64,000 nucleotides of DNA from Streptococcus porcinus (lineage in GTDB: Bacteria > Bacillota > Bacilli > Lactobacillales > Streptococcaceae). A program made the translations under genes and the position numbers. Below are positions 44,691-54,065 of the stretch, piece by piece (the stretch's first letter is position 1; every line of letters begins with the position of its first letter). Location of the stretch: the NCBI RefSeq assembly GCF_901542335.1, contig NZ_LR594036.1, positions 682,001 through 746,000 of the forward strand. Direction: 5' to 3'. The notes under the pieces are model-generated. The model had not been told where the DNA came from, did not search any database, and worked only from the letters and a program-made list of their open reading frames with translations.

Positions 44691-44715
44691 AAAAGGAGCC
44701 TCAGGGCTCCTTTTA
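44691..44715 (+). terminator. Terminator after pepV
   Basis: AAAAGGAGCC-TCA-GGGCTCCTTTT. A near copy of its right part recurs at 44886-44907. Confidence 0.92.
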
Positions 44716-44972
44716 GAACGTAGACAAATTCCTAAAAATAAAAAATTGAATAGACTTGCGTAAAATGACAAAATATTAAACTCTTAGAAATGTTGATTTT
44801 CCAATGTTTCTGAGAGTTTTTGATTTTCATAATAAAGAAAAAAGATTGAAGAAAATTGTCCAAAATGGACTTTTTCTTCAATCTGAAAGGTGCCTCAGGG
44901 CTCCTTTTGTTATTTAATGGGAAATTTGTTCTTTTTCCCATACAGTATTATTTGCGGGTTGATGTCAAAAGA
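44716..44972. other. Hairpin-rich spacer between convergent pepV and mnmE
   Basis: No gene is supported. Three further structures: an imperfect stem 44778-44817 (AAACTCTTAGAAA / TTTCTGAGAGTTT) with T residues; a long stem 44843-44884 (AGATTGAAGAAAA..GTCC / GGAC..TTTTTCTTCAATCT); and a second copy of the pepV terminator core at 44886-44907. They probably terminate transcription from both sides. The long stem could also be a small RNA. Confidence 0.55.
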
Positions 44973-46349
44973 TTATTTTCCTAGACAGAATTGACTAAAA
45001 AGCTGAGTGATGAGTTCATCTGGTGCCGCATCACCAGTTATTTCTCCTAGGATTTCCCAAGTCCTAGTGAGATCTACTTGCAGTAGGTCCACTGGCATGC
45101 CCATTTCGAGGCCATCATTAACAGCTTGTAAACTTTGAAGAGCTTGTTCAATGAGTGAAATATGGCGAGCATTAGAGAGATAGGTAGCATCTTGCTCTAC
45201 TAGGCCTGCATTATCAAAGAAGAGTTGATTAATGCGGTCTTCAATCATATCAATGTTTTTATGTTGCAAGACTGAAATAGGGATAAAATCTGAGGGTAGC
45301 TGGTCAGTTTCTATTCTTTCTGGCAAATCGGTCTTGTTAAGTAAAATAAGGCGATTGCTTTCTTGACTTAATTCCAGTAACGTCCGGTCTTGGGGGGTCA
45401 AGGGTTCTGAAGCATTAAGAACTAAGAGGACTAAGTCTGCTTCCTTTAGAGCCTTTTTAGAACGCTCGACACCAATTTTCTCAACGAGGTCATCTGTATC
45501 ACGGATTCCGGCAGTATCAATGAGTTTAAGGGGGACTCCTTTGATATTGACATATTCCTCAATCACATCTCGTGTAGTTCCAGCAATATCAGTAACAATT
45601 GCTTTATCTTCACGCAGTAAATTGTTTAAGAGACTAGATTTCCCAACGTTAGGACGGCCAATAATAGCGGTAGAAAGACCTTCACGCAATATCTTACCAC
45701 GTCTTGCTGTGCGCAGTAGATTCTCAAGTAGCGTTTGAAATTTTTGGGTCTCTTCGCGCAATAGTGCTGTTGTCATTTCTTCAACATCATCATATTCAGG
45801 ATAATCAATATTAACTTCAACTTGAGCTAAGGTATTAAGAATTTCTTGTCGGGTGTTGTTAATGAGCTGTGATAGGGAGCCATCTAGTTGTTTAACAGCA
45901 ATGTTCATTGCCTTGTCTGTTTTTGCTCGAATAATATCCATAACAGCTTCAGCTTGTGTTAAATCGACACGGCCATTCAAAAAGGCTCTTTTTGTAAATT
46001 CTCCAGGTTCGGCCATACGAGCTCCTTGTTTAATCAAGAGCTGTAAAATTTCATTGGTGACAGCAATGCCACCATGGGTATTTATTTCAATCACATCTTC
46101 TCTAGTAAAAGTTTTAGGAGCCAACATGACAGTCACCATAACTTCATCAAGGATTTCTTGATTAGCTGGATTAATAATGTGACCATAGTTGATGGTATGA
46201 GAAGCTACCTCGTGTAAATTTTTGCCTTTGAAGACTTTATTTGCGATATTAAGGGCATCTGTTCCTGATAAACGAACAATCCCAATTGCTCCTTCCCCTA
46301 GTGGGGTTGAAATTGCTGTAATGGTGTCAAATTCTTTAGTTATACTCAT
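44973..46349 (-). CDS. mnmE: tRNA modification GTPase MnmE
   Basis: A 458-residue GTPase that, with MnmG, makes cmnm5/nm5 groups on U34 of certain tRNAs. The formyl-THF-binding N-terminal domain is followed by helical and G domains: [14 protein letters not shown] (G1, about 225-238), DIAGTTRD (G2), DTAGIRD (G3) and NKTDLP (G4). The C-terminus ends FCLGK, the essential CxGK Cys motif. The -10 lies 6 bases before the ATG, so the transcript may be leaderless; the adjacent AAGGA has no spacing. Confidence 0.95.
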   Translation of the reverse strand: MSITKEFDTITAISTPLGEGAIGIVRLSGTDALNIANKVFKGKNLHEVASHTINYGHIINPANQEILDEVMVTVMLAPKTFTREDVIEINTHGGIAVTNEILQLLIKQGARMAEPGEFTKRAFLNGRVDLTQAEAVMDIIRAKTDKAMNIAVKQLDGSLSQLINNTRQEILNTLAQVEVNIDYPEYDDVEEMTTALLREETQKFQTLLENLLRTARRGKILREGLSTAIIGRPNVGKSSLLNNLLREDKAIVTDIAGTTRDVIEEYVNIKGVPLKLIDTAGIRDTDDLVEKIGVERSKKALKEADLVLLVLNASEPLTPQDRTLLELSQESNRLILLNKTDLPERIETDQLPSDFIPISVLQHKNIDMIEDRINQLFFDNAGLVEQDATYLSNARHISLIEQALQSLQAVNDGLEMGMPVDLLQVDLTRTWEILGEITGDAAPDELITQLFSQFCLGK

Positions 46350-46355
46350 TCCTTT

Positions 46356-46384
46356 ATTTTAGAATAAGTCAGTTTAGAAAGCAA
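46356..46384 (-). promoter_or_regulatory. Promoter of mnmE, leaderless geometry
   Basis: On the minus strand TTGCTT, 17-bp spacer, TAAAAT, six bases, ATG. Confidence 0.65.
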
Positions 46385-46467
46385 GGCTTTGGTTCAAATA
46401 GCTATTAGCTGTGCTATTTAAAAATTAGGAAAAAAATGGGAATCTCATTAACAAGTTGGCGCTTTCA

Positions 46468-46476
46468 TGATATAAT
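46468..46476 (+). promoter_or_regulatory. Extended -10 promoter of the rpiA-deoB-punA operon
   Basis: TGATATAAT, with an overlapping second TATAAT at 46476-46481 that sits six bases before an in-frame ATG at 46488. Confidence 0.55.
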
Positions 46477-46511
46477 ATAATTCCAACATGCAAAACTATT
46501 CAGGAGGAAAC

Positions 46512-47195
46512 ATGGAAGCACTTAAGAAAATTGCCGGTGTTACTGCTGCGCAATATGTCACAGACGGTATGACAGTCGGTTTGGGGACTGGTTCGACGGC
46601 TTATTACTTTGTCGAAGAAGTGGGGCGTCGGGTTAAGGAGGAGGGTTTGCAGATTGTTGGTGTTACTACTTCTAGTAGGACCACTAAACAGGCGCAAGAG
46701 CTAGGCATTCCTTTAAAATCAGTTGATGAGATTGACGTCATAGATGTTACTGTTGACGGTGCTGACGAGGTTGATAAAGCCTTTAATGGCATTAAAGGTG
46801 GCGGTGCTGCTCTGTTAATGGAAAAAATCGTTGCTACCCCAACAAAGGACTATATTTGGGTTGTTGATGAGTCAAAAATGGTTGAACATTTGGGAGCTTT
46901 TAAAGTTCCTGTTGAGGTAGTTCAATACGGTTCAGAGCGGCTTTGTCGTGTTTTCGAAAAAGCTGGTTACTGTCCTTCCTTTCGTATGAAAGATGGACAA
47001 AAACTAGTGACAGATATGCAAAACTACATTATTGATTTAGATATGAAGTGCATCGAGAATCCTTTTGCATTTGCTGAGATACTTGATGCTACTGTAGGTG
47101 TTGTGGAGCACGGTTTGTTTAACGGTATGGTTAATAAAGTCATTGTTGCTGGTAAAGATGGTGTCCAAGTTCTTGAAGCACCTACCAAAAATTAA
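46512..47195 (+). CDS. rpiA: Ribose-5-phosphate isomerase A
   Basis: A 227-residue enzyme interconverting ribose-5-phosphate and ribulose-5-phosphate. [13 protein letters not shown] is the phosphate loop, TVDGADEVD and KGGGAAL the active site, and Lys in [10 protein letters not shown]. The start at 46512 has AGGAGG upstream; an in-frame ATG at 46488 would extend it by 8 residues and could be used by a leaderless mRNA. It opens a nucleoside salvage operon: ribose-1-P from phosphorolysis is converted by DeoB to ribose-5-P, which RpiA handles. Confidence 0.93.
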   Translation: MEALKKIAGVTAAQYVTDGMTVGLGTGSTAYYFVEEVGRRVKEEGLQIVGVTTSSRTTKQAQELGIPLKSVDEIDVIDVTVDGADEVDKAFNGIKGGGAALLMEKIVATPTKDYIWVVDESKMVEHLGAFKVPVEVVQYGSERLCRVFEKAGYCPSFRMKDGQKLVTDMQNYIIDLDMKCIENPFAFAEILDATVGVVEHGLFNGMVNKVIVAGKDGVQVLEAPTKN

Positions 47196-47258
47196 ATTCG
47201 TTCATCATTTTATAGGTTTTTGGGAGCCAACCGTAACCTCCCATAGAATGGAGACAAA

Positions 47259-48470
47259 ATGTCCAAATTTAATCGTATTCATTTAGTTGTACTTGATTCC
47301 GTCGGAGTTGGAGCAGCCCCTGATTCAAACAAGTTCTTTAATGCTGGTGTTGCAGATACCTCATCTGATACTTTAGGCCACATTTCAGAGAAAGTCGGTT
47401 TAGATGTGCCCCACATGGCTAAAATTGGGTTAGGAAATATTCCTCGTGAGAATCCTTTAAAAACGGTTGCAAAAGAAGAAAATCCAATTGGTTACGTGAC
47501 CAAATTGGAAGAAGTATCATTAGGTAAAGATACGATGACAGGCCACTGGGAAATTATGGGCTTGAACATTACAGAGCCTTTTGACACGTTTTGGAATGGC
47601 TTCCCTGAGGAAATTTTAACCAAAATAGAAGAATTTTCTGGGCGTAAAGTTATCCGTGAAGCTAATAAACCTTACTCTGGAACGGCAGTTATTGATGATT
47701 TTGGACCTCGTCAGATGGAAACTGGGGAATTGATTATCTATACTTCAGCAGACCCTGTTTTACAGATTGCAGCACATGAAGATATTATTCCACTTGAAGA
47801 ATTATACAAAATCTGTGAGTATGCCCGCTCAATCACTTTAGAACGTCCAGCGCTGTTAGGTCGTATTATTGCTCGTCCTTATATTGGAGAACCAGGTCAT
47901 TTCACACGAACTTCAAATCGTCATGATTATGCAGTATCACCTTTCCAAGATACAGTTCTTAATAATTTGGCCAATGCTGGTATTTCAACCTATGCAGTAG
48001 GTAAAATCAACGACATTTTCAATGGTTCTGGTATTACCAACGATATGGGTCATAATAAATCGAATAGTCATGGTGTAGATACACTTATTAAGACATTGCA
48101 ATTACCTGAGTTTGAAAAAGGAATGTCTTTCACGAACCTTGTTGACTTTGATGCCATGTATGGACACCGTCGTGATACAGAAGGCTATCGTGATTGTTTA
48201 CAAGAATTTGATAATCGTCTACCAGAAATCATGGAACATATGAAAGAAGATGATCTTCTATTAATTACAGCAGATCATGGTAATGACCCAACTTATGTAG
48301 GAACAGACCATACACGCGAGTATATTCCTTTATTAGCTTACTCTCCATCATTTAAAGGAAATGGAGTAATACCTCAAGGGCACTTTGCGGACATTTCAGC
48401 TACAATTGCTGAAAACTTTGGTGTCGACACAGCTATGATTGGTCAATCATTCCTCTCAGACCTAGTCTAA
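47259..48470 (+). CDS. deoB: Phosphopentomutase
   Basis: A 403-residue alkaline-phosphatase-fold mutase converting (deoxy)ribose-1-phosphate to the 5-phosphate. [13 protein letters not shown] holds metal ligands, KDTMTGHWE the catalytic Thr, and TADHGNDPT and [10 protein letters not shown] the second metal site. ATGGAGAC precedes the start. Between rpiA and punA/deoD, it connects base release to the pentose-phosphate pathway. Confidence 0.95.
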   Translation: MSKFNRIHLVVLDSVGVGAAPDSNKFFNAGVADTSSDTLGHISEKVGLDVPHMAKIGLGNIPRENPLKTVAKEENPIGYVTKLEEVSLGKDTMTGHWEIMGLNITEPFDTFWNGFPEEILTKIEEFSGRKVIREANKPYSGTAVIDDFGPRQMETGELIIYTSADPVLQIAAHEDIIPLEELYKICEYARSITLERPALLGRIIARPYIGEPGHFTRTSNRHDYAVSPFQDTVLNNLANAGISTYAVGKINDIFNGSGITNDMGHNKSNSHGVDTLIKTLQLPEFEKGMSFTNLVDFDAMYGHRRDTEGYRDCLQEFDNRLPEIMEHMKEDDLLLITADHGNDPTYVGTDHTREYIPLLAYSPSFKGNGVIPQGHFADISATIAENFGVDTAMIGQSFLSDLV

Positions 48471-48483
48471 TGACTCTAGGATT

Positions 48484-48891
48484 ATGGAAAAAGTAAGAAT
48501 TTATCACAACCCTAATTGTGGTACCTCACGAAATGTCTTAGCCATGATTAAGCATGCAGGTCTTGATCCAGAAGTAATAGAATATTTAGTTACCCTACCA
48601 ACTAGAGAAGAATTACAGGGATTAATTAGAGCTATGGGGATTCAAGTGCGGGATTTGGTAAGAACAACTGTTCCCGAGTTTGAGAAGCACCATCTTGCGG
48701 ATGCTACTAAGTCGGATTCCCAACTACTTGACGCTATGATGGCAGATCCGATTCTGATTAATCGGCCAATTGTGGTTACTTCAAAAGGTGTGAAACTTTG
48801 TCGTCCCTCAGAAGTACTACTCGATATTTTACCAGTGAGATTACCGAGCCCCTTTACTAAGGAAGACGGTCAAGTTGTTCAACCAAAATAA
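48484..48891 (+). CDS. ArsC/YfgD-like thioredoxin-fold protein
   Basis: A 135-residue arsenate reductase-like protein. YHNPNCGTSRNVL has the single N-terminal Cys of glutaredoxin-dependent ArsC, and ILINRPIVV with a following Arg matches ArsC. No other ars gene is present, so arsenate reduction is doubtful; proteins of this kind often sit in unrelated operons. It lies 13 bases after deoB and 15 before punA. Confidence 0.8.
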   Translation: MEKVRIYHNPNCGTSRNVLAMIKHAGLDPEVIEYLVTLPTREELQGLIRAMGIQVRDLVRTTVPEFEKHHLADATKSDSQLLDAMMADPILINRPIVVTSKGVKLCRPSEVLLDILPVRLPSPFTKEDGQVVQPK

Positions 48892-48906
48892 AAAGGAGAG
48901 ACAAAC

Positions 48907-49716
48907 ATGTCTATAATGACAAAAATTAATGAAACAAGAGATTTTTTAACCTTCAAAGGTGTTCAAGCCCCAGAATTTGGTCTTATTTTAGGATCTGGTC
49001 TGGGAGAATTAGCTAATGAAATCGAAAATGCTATTGTGATTGATTACAATGATATTCCTAACTGGGGAAAATCAACTGTGGTTGGTCATGCAGGCAAACT
49101 AGTATATGGTGATTTGTCAGGTCGTAAAGTTATTGCTTTGCAAGGTCGTTTCCATTTTTATGAAGGAAATCCTTTAGAAGTGGTTACCTTCCCAGTTCGT
49201 GTTATGAAAGCTCTAGGCTGTGAAGGCGTTATTGTCACCAATGCTGCCGGAGGTATTGGTTATGGCCCAGGAACTTTGATGGCAATTACAGATCATATCA
49301 ATATGACAGGGAATAACCCGTTAATGGGGGAAAATCTTGAGGAATTTGGACCAAGATTCCCAGATATGTCAGACGCTTACACTGCTGAATACCGTCAAAA
49401 AGCAAACAAAGTAGCAGAGTCTCTTGGCATTAAACTTGAAGGTGGTGTTTATCTCGGAGTAACAGGGCCAACCTATGAAACACCTGCGGAAATCCGCGCC
49501 TTCAAAATGATGGGAGCAGATGCTGTAGGTATGTCAACTGTTCCTGAGGTTATAGTTGCTACTCATTCAGGTATGAAAGTTTTGGGTATTTCAGCAATTA
49601 CTAACTTTGCTGCTGGCTTCCAAACTGAGTTAAACCATGAGGAAGTTGTAACGGTTACTGAAAATATTAAGGAAAATTTCAAAGGCTTAGTAAAAGCTAT
49701 TCTTGCTGAATTATAA
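48907..49716 (+). CDS. punA: Purine nucleoside phosphorylase (trimeric, PunA)
   Basis: A 269-residue enzyme cleaving inosine and guanosine to base plus ribose-1-phosphate. LILGSGLGELA, GRFHFYEG, VTNAAGGI and the late ISAITNFAAG are the signature blocks of class II trimeric PNP. AAAGGAG precedes the start. Confidence 0.93.
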   Translation: MSIMTKINETRDFLTFKGVQAPEFGLILGSGLGELANEIENAIVIDYNDIPNWGKSTVVGHAGKLVYGDLSGRKVIALQGRFHFYEGNPLEVVTFPVRVMKALGCEGVIVTNAAGGIGYGPGTLMAITDHINMTGNNPLMGENLEEFGPRFPDMSDAYTAEYRQKANKVAESLGIKLEGGVYLGVTGPTYETPAEIRAFKMMGADAVGMSTVPEVIVATHSGMKVLGISAITNFAAGFQTELNHEEVVTVTENIKENFKGLVKAILAEL

Positions 49717-49918
49717 AATGCGTTCATCATCAACTGAAATAAAAAAACTATATTTTGTTTAAAAGATAAACTAAAAAAGAAAGGCAAGGGTATTGAGGTC
49801 ATTGATTTGGCCTCAGGTTAAGGACTGTGTTAAAAAGAGAAGTTACCTAGAAGTAGAGGTTTCAAAATAGCTTCCGATTTTGATTAGGTCCTTTTACGAC
49901 CCTTAGTGTTATCATATT
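49717..49918 (+). other. punA-deoD spacer, possible gene remnant
   Basis: 202 bases without a supported gene. A short open stretch ending at TAA 49819-49821 would read KKKGKGIEVIDLASG and may be the tail of a lost gene; this is weak. A 7-bp stem (TGAGGTC / GGCCTCA) lies around 49794-49815. TGTTATCAT at 49907-49915 is a possible deoD -10. Confidence 0.3.
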
Positions 49919-50632
49919 ATGTCTATTCACATTTCTGCGGAGAAGGGTCAAATTGCTGACAAGATTTTATTGCCTGGTGATCCTTTACGTGCTAAATTCA
50001 TTGCTGAAAATTTTTTAGAAGATGCTGTATGTTTTAATGAAATCCGTGGTATGCTTGGTTACACTGGAACATATAAAGGTCACCGTGTCTCTGTTATGGG
50101 GACTGGAATGGGAATGCCCTCAATTTCCATCTATGCGCGTGAATTGATTGTTGATTATGGCGTTAAGACTTTGATTCGCGTTGGAACTGCTGGGGCAATT
50201 GATCCAGAAGTGCACGTTCGTGAGTTAGTTCTTGCCCAAGCCGCTGCAACTAATTCTAATATCATTCGTAATGACTTCCCTGAATTTGATTTTCCTCAAA
50301 TTGCAGACTTTGGTCTTTTAGACAAAGCCTATCACATTGCAAGAGAACTGGGGATGACCACTCATGTTGGTAATGTGCTTTCTTCGGATGTTTTCTATTC
50401 TAATATGCCTGAGCGAAATATGGCTCTTGGAAAATTAGGAGTTAAAGCTATTGAAATGGAAGCAGCTGCTCTTTATTACTTGGCTGCTCAACACCATGTA
50501 AAAGCCTTGGGCATCATGACGATTTCTGATAATTTAAATGATCCAACAGAGGACACCAGTGCAGAAGAGCGTCAAACTACCTTTACAGATATGATGAAGG
50601 TGGGACTAGAAACTCTCATTGCAAATGACTGA
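49919..50632 (+). CDS. deoD: Purine nucleoside phosphorylase (hexameric, DeoD-type)
   Basis: A 237-residue enzyme cleaving purine (deoxy)nucleosides, including adenosine. [19 protein letters not shown] and the acid-site TISDNLNDP are diagnostic. There is no Shine-Dalgarno before the ATG, and a possible -10 (TATCAT) ends only 3 bases upstream, so its initiation is unclear. The last 8 bases overlap cpsX. Confidence 0.93.
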   Translation: MSIHISAEKGQIADKILLPGDPLRAKFIAENFLEDAVCFNEIRGMLGYTGTYKGHRVSVMGTGMGMPSISIYARELIVDYGVKTLIRVGTAGAIDPEVHVRELVLAQAAATNSNIIRNDFPEFDFPQIADFGLLDKAYHIARELGMTTHVGNVLSSDVFYSNMPERNMALGKLGVKAIEMEAAALYYLAAQHHVKALGIMTISDNLNDPTEDTSAEERQTTFTDMMKVGLETLIAND

Positions 50633-51410
50633 ACTTAAAAAAACAATAGACATCCTTTTGGATGTCTATGCTTATAATCACGCCTTTACAATTGCGAAAG
50701 AAATCTCTGATATTAATCCTGATTCGTTATTCTTGTTAGAGCTTTTAAAAGAGAGACGGGAACTAAATCTGTCTTTTATGATTGCCAATCAAAGTAGATT
50801 AAAAGAGTTACAAGCTAAGTATCAGGTCACATTTGTTATGAATGAGGACTTGGAGAAGGAACAAATCGCCAATTATATTTTGGATTTAGAGGTTAAGGTT
50901 AAAAATGGTGATATCATTGATTTTGTGAGAGCTGTTTCACCGATTCTTTACCGTCTTTTCTTAACCTTAATCCAAAAAGAAATTCCGTCTTTTGACACTT
51001 TTATTAATGACTCTAAAAACGATCAATATGATACTTGGGATTTTCAAAAAATGCAAGACGCAAATCTCCCAATTTTTCAAGCCTATTTATCTCAAAGACA
51101 GAGTCGCAACATCACATCTAGGAGTCTGACGGATCTTTTAATCCTATCCAATCTCCCTTATGAGATTAAGGAGACAATTAAAACCTTACGACAATTTGAA
51201 AAATCGGTTCGCAACCCCCTAGCTCACCTTATAAAAGCTTTTGACGAAGAAGAATTATACCGTACGACTAGATTCTCTTCCCAAGTTTTTTTAGAAAAAA
51301 TTATCGAGTTAGCAACCTATTCTGGTGTAACTTATCAGCGTGAGCCTTTTTATTTCGATCAAATCAATTTTTTAATTGAAGAAGGTCTTAATAATGAAAA
51401 AGAGCAGTAG
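50625..51410 (+). CDS. cpsX: CpsX-like conserved protein of unknown function
   Basis: A 261-residue protein, predominantly helical and highly charged, with no signal peptide or recognised domain. It lies between deoD and cpsY, as the gene called cpsX does in S. agalactiae; I use that name for position, not function. The ATG at 50625 overlaps the deoD stop by 8 bases; another in-frame ATG at 50619 is less likely. It may be translationally coupled to deoD. Confidence 0.65.
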   Translation: MTELKKTIDILLDVYAYNHAFTIAKEISDINPDSLFLLELLKERRELNLSFMIANQSRLKELQAKYQVTFVMNEDLEKEQIANYILDLEVKVKNGDIIDFVRAVSPILYRLFLTLIQKEIPSFDTFINDSKNDQYDTWDFQKMQDANLPIFQAYLSQRQSRNITSRSLTDLLILSNLPYEIKETIKTLRQFEKSVRNPLAHLIKAFDEEELYRTTRFSSQVFLEKIIELATYSGVTYQREPFYFDQINFLIEEGLNNEKEQ

Positions 51411-51428
51411 TTTTCTACTGTTCTTTTT
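51397..51428. terminator. Bidirectional terminator between cpsX and cpsY
   Basis: AAAAAGAGCAGTAG / CTACTGTTCTTTTT with a TTTT loop (one G-T pair); overlaps both gene ends. Confidence 0.88.
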
Positions 51429-52344
51429 GCATGTTTGGTTGAGTAAATTTGACTTCGTCTTTTAAATAATCAATGAATTTTTCACCCATTTTAGAAAGAT
51501 TAGCTTTTTCGTGTTTGATATAGACGATATCAATAATATCTGGCATATCAAGAGGAATGGCGATTATTTGGTTACCATTGAGTTGGCTATTTAAGACCCC
51601 ACTTGCGACAGTATAGCCATGCAGGCCGATCATCAAGTTAAAGAGTGTAGCTCTATCGCTAACGACAATAGACTTGTCGTGTGGGACATTAGCCATCATT
51701 TCTTCAGAGAAGTAGAAGGAATTATGTAAACCCTGATCATAAGAAAGGTAAGGGTAAGCTTCTAAGTCATCATAAGAAAGGCGAGTTCTGTTAGCTAAAG
51801 GATGGTCATTGCTAACAAAAATATGGGGGTGTGTTTTAAAAAGAATGTGAGCAGTTAAATGACTCTCCTCAAATAACTTTGACAAAACATCCCGATTATA
51901 ATCATTAAGGAAAAGGACCCCTATTTCAGATCTAAAATTTTTAACATCGTCAATGATTTCCCAGGTTCTTGTTTCTCTAAGAAAGAGCTCATATTGCGAC
52001 ATATCTGTACTTTTTAATAGGGAAACAAAAGCGTTAACGACAAAGGCATAATGTTGAGAAGAGACACTGAAAAAATCTCTGTTGCTGTTATGATTTTTAT
52101 AACGGTCTTCTAAGAGTGATGTCTGCTCTACAATTTGCCTGGCGTAGGATAAAAATTCAACTCCATCCTTTGTTAAGGTGATACCTTTGGGAGTTCGGTT
52201 AAAAATAGCAATTCCCATTTCGTTTTCTAGATCTTTGACAGCATTAGAGAGGCTGGGCTGAGTAATATATAATTGCTTAGAAGCTTCGTTCATGGAGCCA
52301 CATTCAACGATTTTTATAATGTAATGTAATTGTTGTAATCTCAT
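51415..52344 (-). CDS. cpsY: LysR-type regulator CpsY/MtaR
   Basis: A 309-residue LysR regulator. The N-terminal HTH (QQLHYIIKIVECGSMNEAS...LYITQPSLSNAV) and a substrate-binding domain (about 90-300) are complete. In S. agalactiae the protein at this position (CpsY = MtaR) controls methionine transport rather than capsule, and in S. iniae CpsY affects resistance to neutrophils; hence linkage to capsule does not prove capsule control. Its promoter places the start at about the ATG, so the mRNA may be leaderless. Confidence 0.9.
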   Translation of the reverse strand: MRLQQLHYIIKIVECGSMNEASKQLYITQPSLSNAVKDLENEMGIAIFNRTPKGITLTKDGVEFLSYARQIVEQTSLLEDRYKNHNSNRDFFSVSSQHYAFVVNAFVSLLKSTDMSQYELFLRETRTWEIIDDVKNFRSEIGVLFLNDYNRDVLSKLFEESHLTAHILFKTHPHIFVSNDHPLANRTRLSYDDLEAYPYLSYDQGLHNSFYFSEEMMANVPHDKSIVVSDRATLFNLMIGLHGYTVASGVLNSQLNGNQIIAIPLDMPDIIDIVYIKHEKANLSKMGEKFIDYLKDEVKFTQPNMQKEQ

Positions 52345-52350
52345 AATGAC

Positions 52351-52379
52351 AGTCTATCTTAAATGTTTTAAAGTTTCAA
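52351..52379 (-). promoter_or_regulatory. Promoter of cpsY, leaderless geometry
   Basis: On the minus strand TTGAAA, 17-bp spacer, TAGACT, six bases (GTCATT), ATG. Same hexamers as the gabD promoter. Confidence 0.65.
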
Positions 52380-52460
52380 GTAAAGAAAGGGAAGGGCTAT
52401 GCACGGCTTGATAATAGGCTTGCTGGAATAATTATAAATATCTATATTTTCAATTATCTT

Positions 52461-52472
52461 TAATCTAGATTA
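52461..52472. promoter_or_regulatory. 12-bp perfect palindrome in the cpsY-cpsA region
   Basis: TAATCTAGATTA, 52 bases upstream of the cps -35; a possible regulator site. Rest of 52380-52523 is AT-rich without a gene. Confidence 0.35.
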
Positions 52473-52523
52473 GAGAAAGCGCTAAAAAGATTAAAAATTA
52501 TAGTAAAATGATGTTTCTAGAAA

Positions 52524-52552
52524 TTGCAATCTATATTTGAAAATGCTATAAT
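52524..52552 (+). promoter_or_regulatory. Promoter of the capsule operon
   Basis: TTGCAA at 52524-52529, 17-bp spacer, extended -10 TGC TATAAT at 52547-52552. Near-consensus; leader about 40 bases to cpsA. Confidence 0.82.
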
Positions 52553-52598
52553 TGAGCTATATTTCTGTGTATTTCAAAGAATTCGGAGACAAAATATC

Positions 52599-54065
52599 AT
52601 GACAGAATCGTCAAGACGTCAAAAACGTGTAAAACCTAGAGGAAATGGAACCTTTACTGTTATAAATATTGCATTATTTATATTGTATACGTTATTATCG
52701 CTTACTGTGGCCTTTATGATGTATACTTATAATTTTTTAGCTTTTCGACATTTAAACATAATCATTGGTGTGGCCTTAAGTGCTCTTTTTTTTCTGACAC
52801 TATTTCTGATTGTTAGCAAAAAAGCAAAATGGTTAACCATGTTGGGAATGATTGTTGCTAATATTGCTTTAGCACTTATCCTTTTCACTTTTAAGTCAAC
52901 TATTGATTTAACAGCACAATTAAATAAAACAGCTTCCTTTTCAGAAGTGGAAATGTCTATTGTTGTTCCTAAGAATAGTTCTATCTCTTCAGTAGAGTCC
53001 TTAAAAACAGTTGAAGCTCCCCTAAAAATGGATCAGTCAAATATTAAAAAGCTTTTAAGTCATTTGAAGAGTGACAAGAATGTTGATTTGGCAACAAAAG
53101 AAGCTAATTCTTATCAAAATGCCTATGAAGACATGCAATCCGGTAGTACAGAAGCAATGGTAATGAACAGTGCCTATATAGCTTTGCTAGAACAAAACGA
53201 CGCTAACTTTGCAGATAAAGTCAAAACAATCTATTCTTATAAAATCAAAAAAGCTATTCCTAATTCACAAAAACCAGTTAATAAATCTGGAGTTTATAAT
53301 CTCTATATCAGTGGTATTGACACGTATGGTCCGATTTCAACTGTCTCTCGTTCAGACGTTAATATTATTATGACTGTCAATATGAATACACATAAGGTGC
53401 TACTAACCACTACACCACGCGATTCTTACGTTAAGATTCCTGATGGCGGTGGTAACCAATTTGACAAATTGACCCATGCTGGAATCTATGGTGTTGAAAC
53501 ATCAATGAAAACGTTAGAAAATCTTTATGATATTAAAATTGATAACTATGCTCGGATTAATTTTACTACTTTTGCAGACTTGATTGATTTCTTAGGCGGA
53601 ATTGAAGTTCAAAATGACACAGCCTTTTCAGCTGGTGGTATTGATTTTCCAAAGGGAAGGATTCCTTTAAATTCAAAACAAGCTTTGGTATTTGTTCGTG
53701 AACGACATGCCCTTGAAGGTGGAGATAATGACCGGGGTAAAAATCAAGAACGAGTTGTGACTGCTATTATTAATAAACTAAGCAGTATCAAATCACCAAA
53801 ACAGGCAAGTTCTATCATTACAGGTATTCAAAATTCGGTTCAAACTAACCTAAGCCTTAATCAAATGATGACAATTGCAAATAGTCAATTAGAAGATAAT
53901 GCTCAGTTTTCTGTTGAATCACAAGATGTTACAGGTACAGGCTCAACAGGAGAATTACCATCTTATGCGATGCCAGGCTCAGCTTTATATATGTACAAGT
54001 TAGATGATGCCAGCCTTAACCAAGCAAAAGACGCTATTAGAGCAACAATGGAGGGTAATCAATGA
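52599..54065 (+). CDS. cpsA: Capsule LytR-CpsA-Psr family protein
   Basis: A 488-residue LCP protein with a basic N-terminus, three membrane helices (about 20-100), an accessory domain and an extracellular LCP domain (about 225-410). Pyrophosphate-lipid contacts are visible in TTTPRDSYVKIPDGGG and VFVRERHALEGGDNDRGKNQER. LCP enzymes attach capsule or teichoic polymers to peptidoglycan; CpsA also influences cps transcription in GBS. The start at 52599 has CGGAGAC upstream; the earlier in-frame ATG at 52524 would lie in the -35. Overlaps cpsB by 4 bases. Confidence 0.93.
   Translation: MTESSRRQKRVKPRGNGTFTVINIALFILYTLLSLTVAFMMYTYNFLAFRHLNIIIGVALSALFFLTLFLIVSKKAKWLTMLGMIVANIALALILFTFKSTIDLTAQLNKTASFSEVEMSIVVPKNSSISSVESLKTVEAPLKMDQSNIKKLLSHLKSDKNVDLATKEANSYQNAYEDMQSGSTEAMVMNSAYIALLEQNDANFADKVKTIYSYKIKKAIPNSQKPVNKSGVYNLYISGIDTYGPISTVSRSDVNIIMTVNMNTHKVLLTTTPRDSYVKIPDGGGNQFDKLTHAGIYGVETSMKTLENLYDIKIDNYARINFTTFADLIDFLGGIEVQNDTAFSAGGIDFPKGRIPLNSKQALVFVRERHALEGGDNDRGKNQERVVTAIINKLSSIKSPKQASSIITGIQNSVQTNLSLNQMMTIANSQLEDNAQFSVESQDVTGTGSTGELPSYAMPGSALYMYKLDDASLNQAKDAIRATMEGNQ

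Noticed and set aside
52524..52598. N-terminal extension of cpsA
   Set aside because: The extension lies in the -35 and -10 of the capsule promoter; homologous LCP proteins start near 52599.
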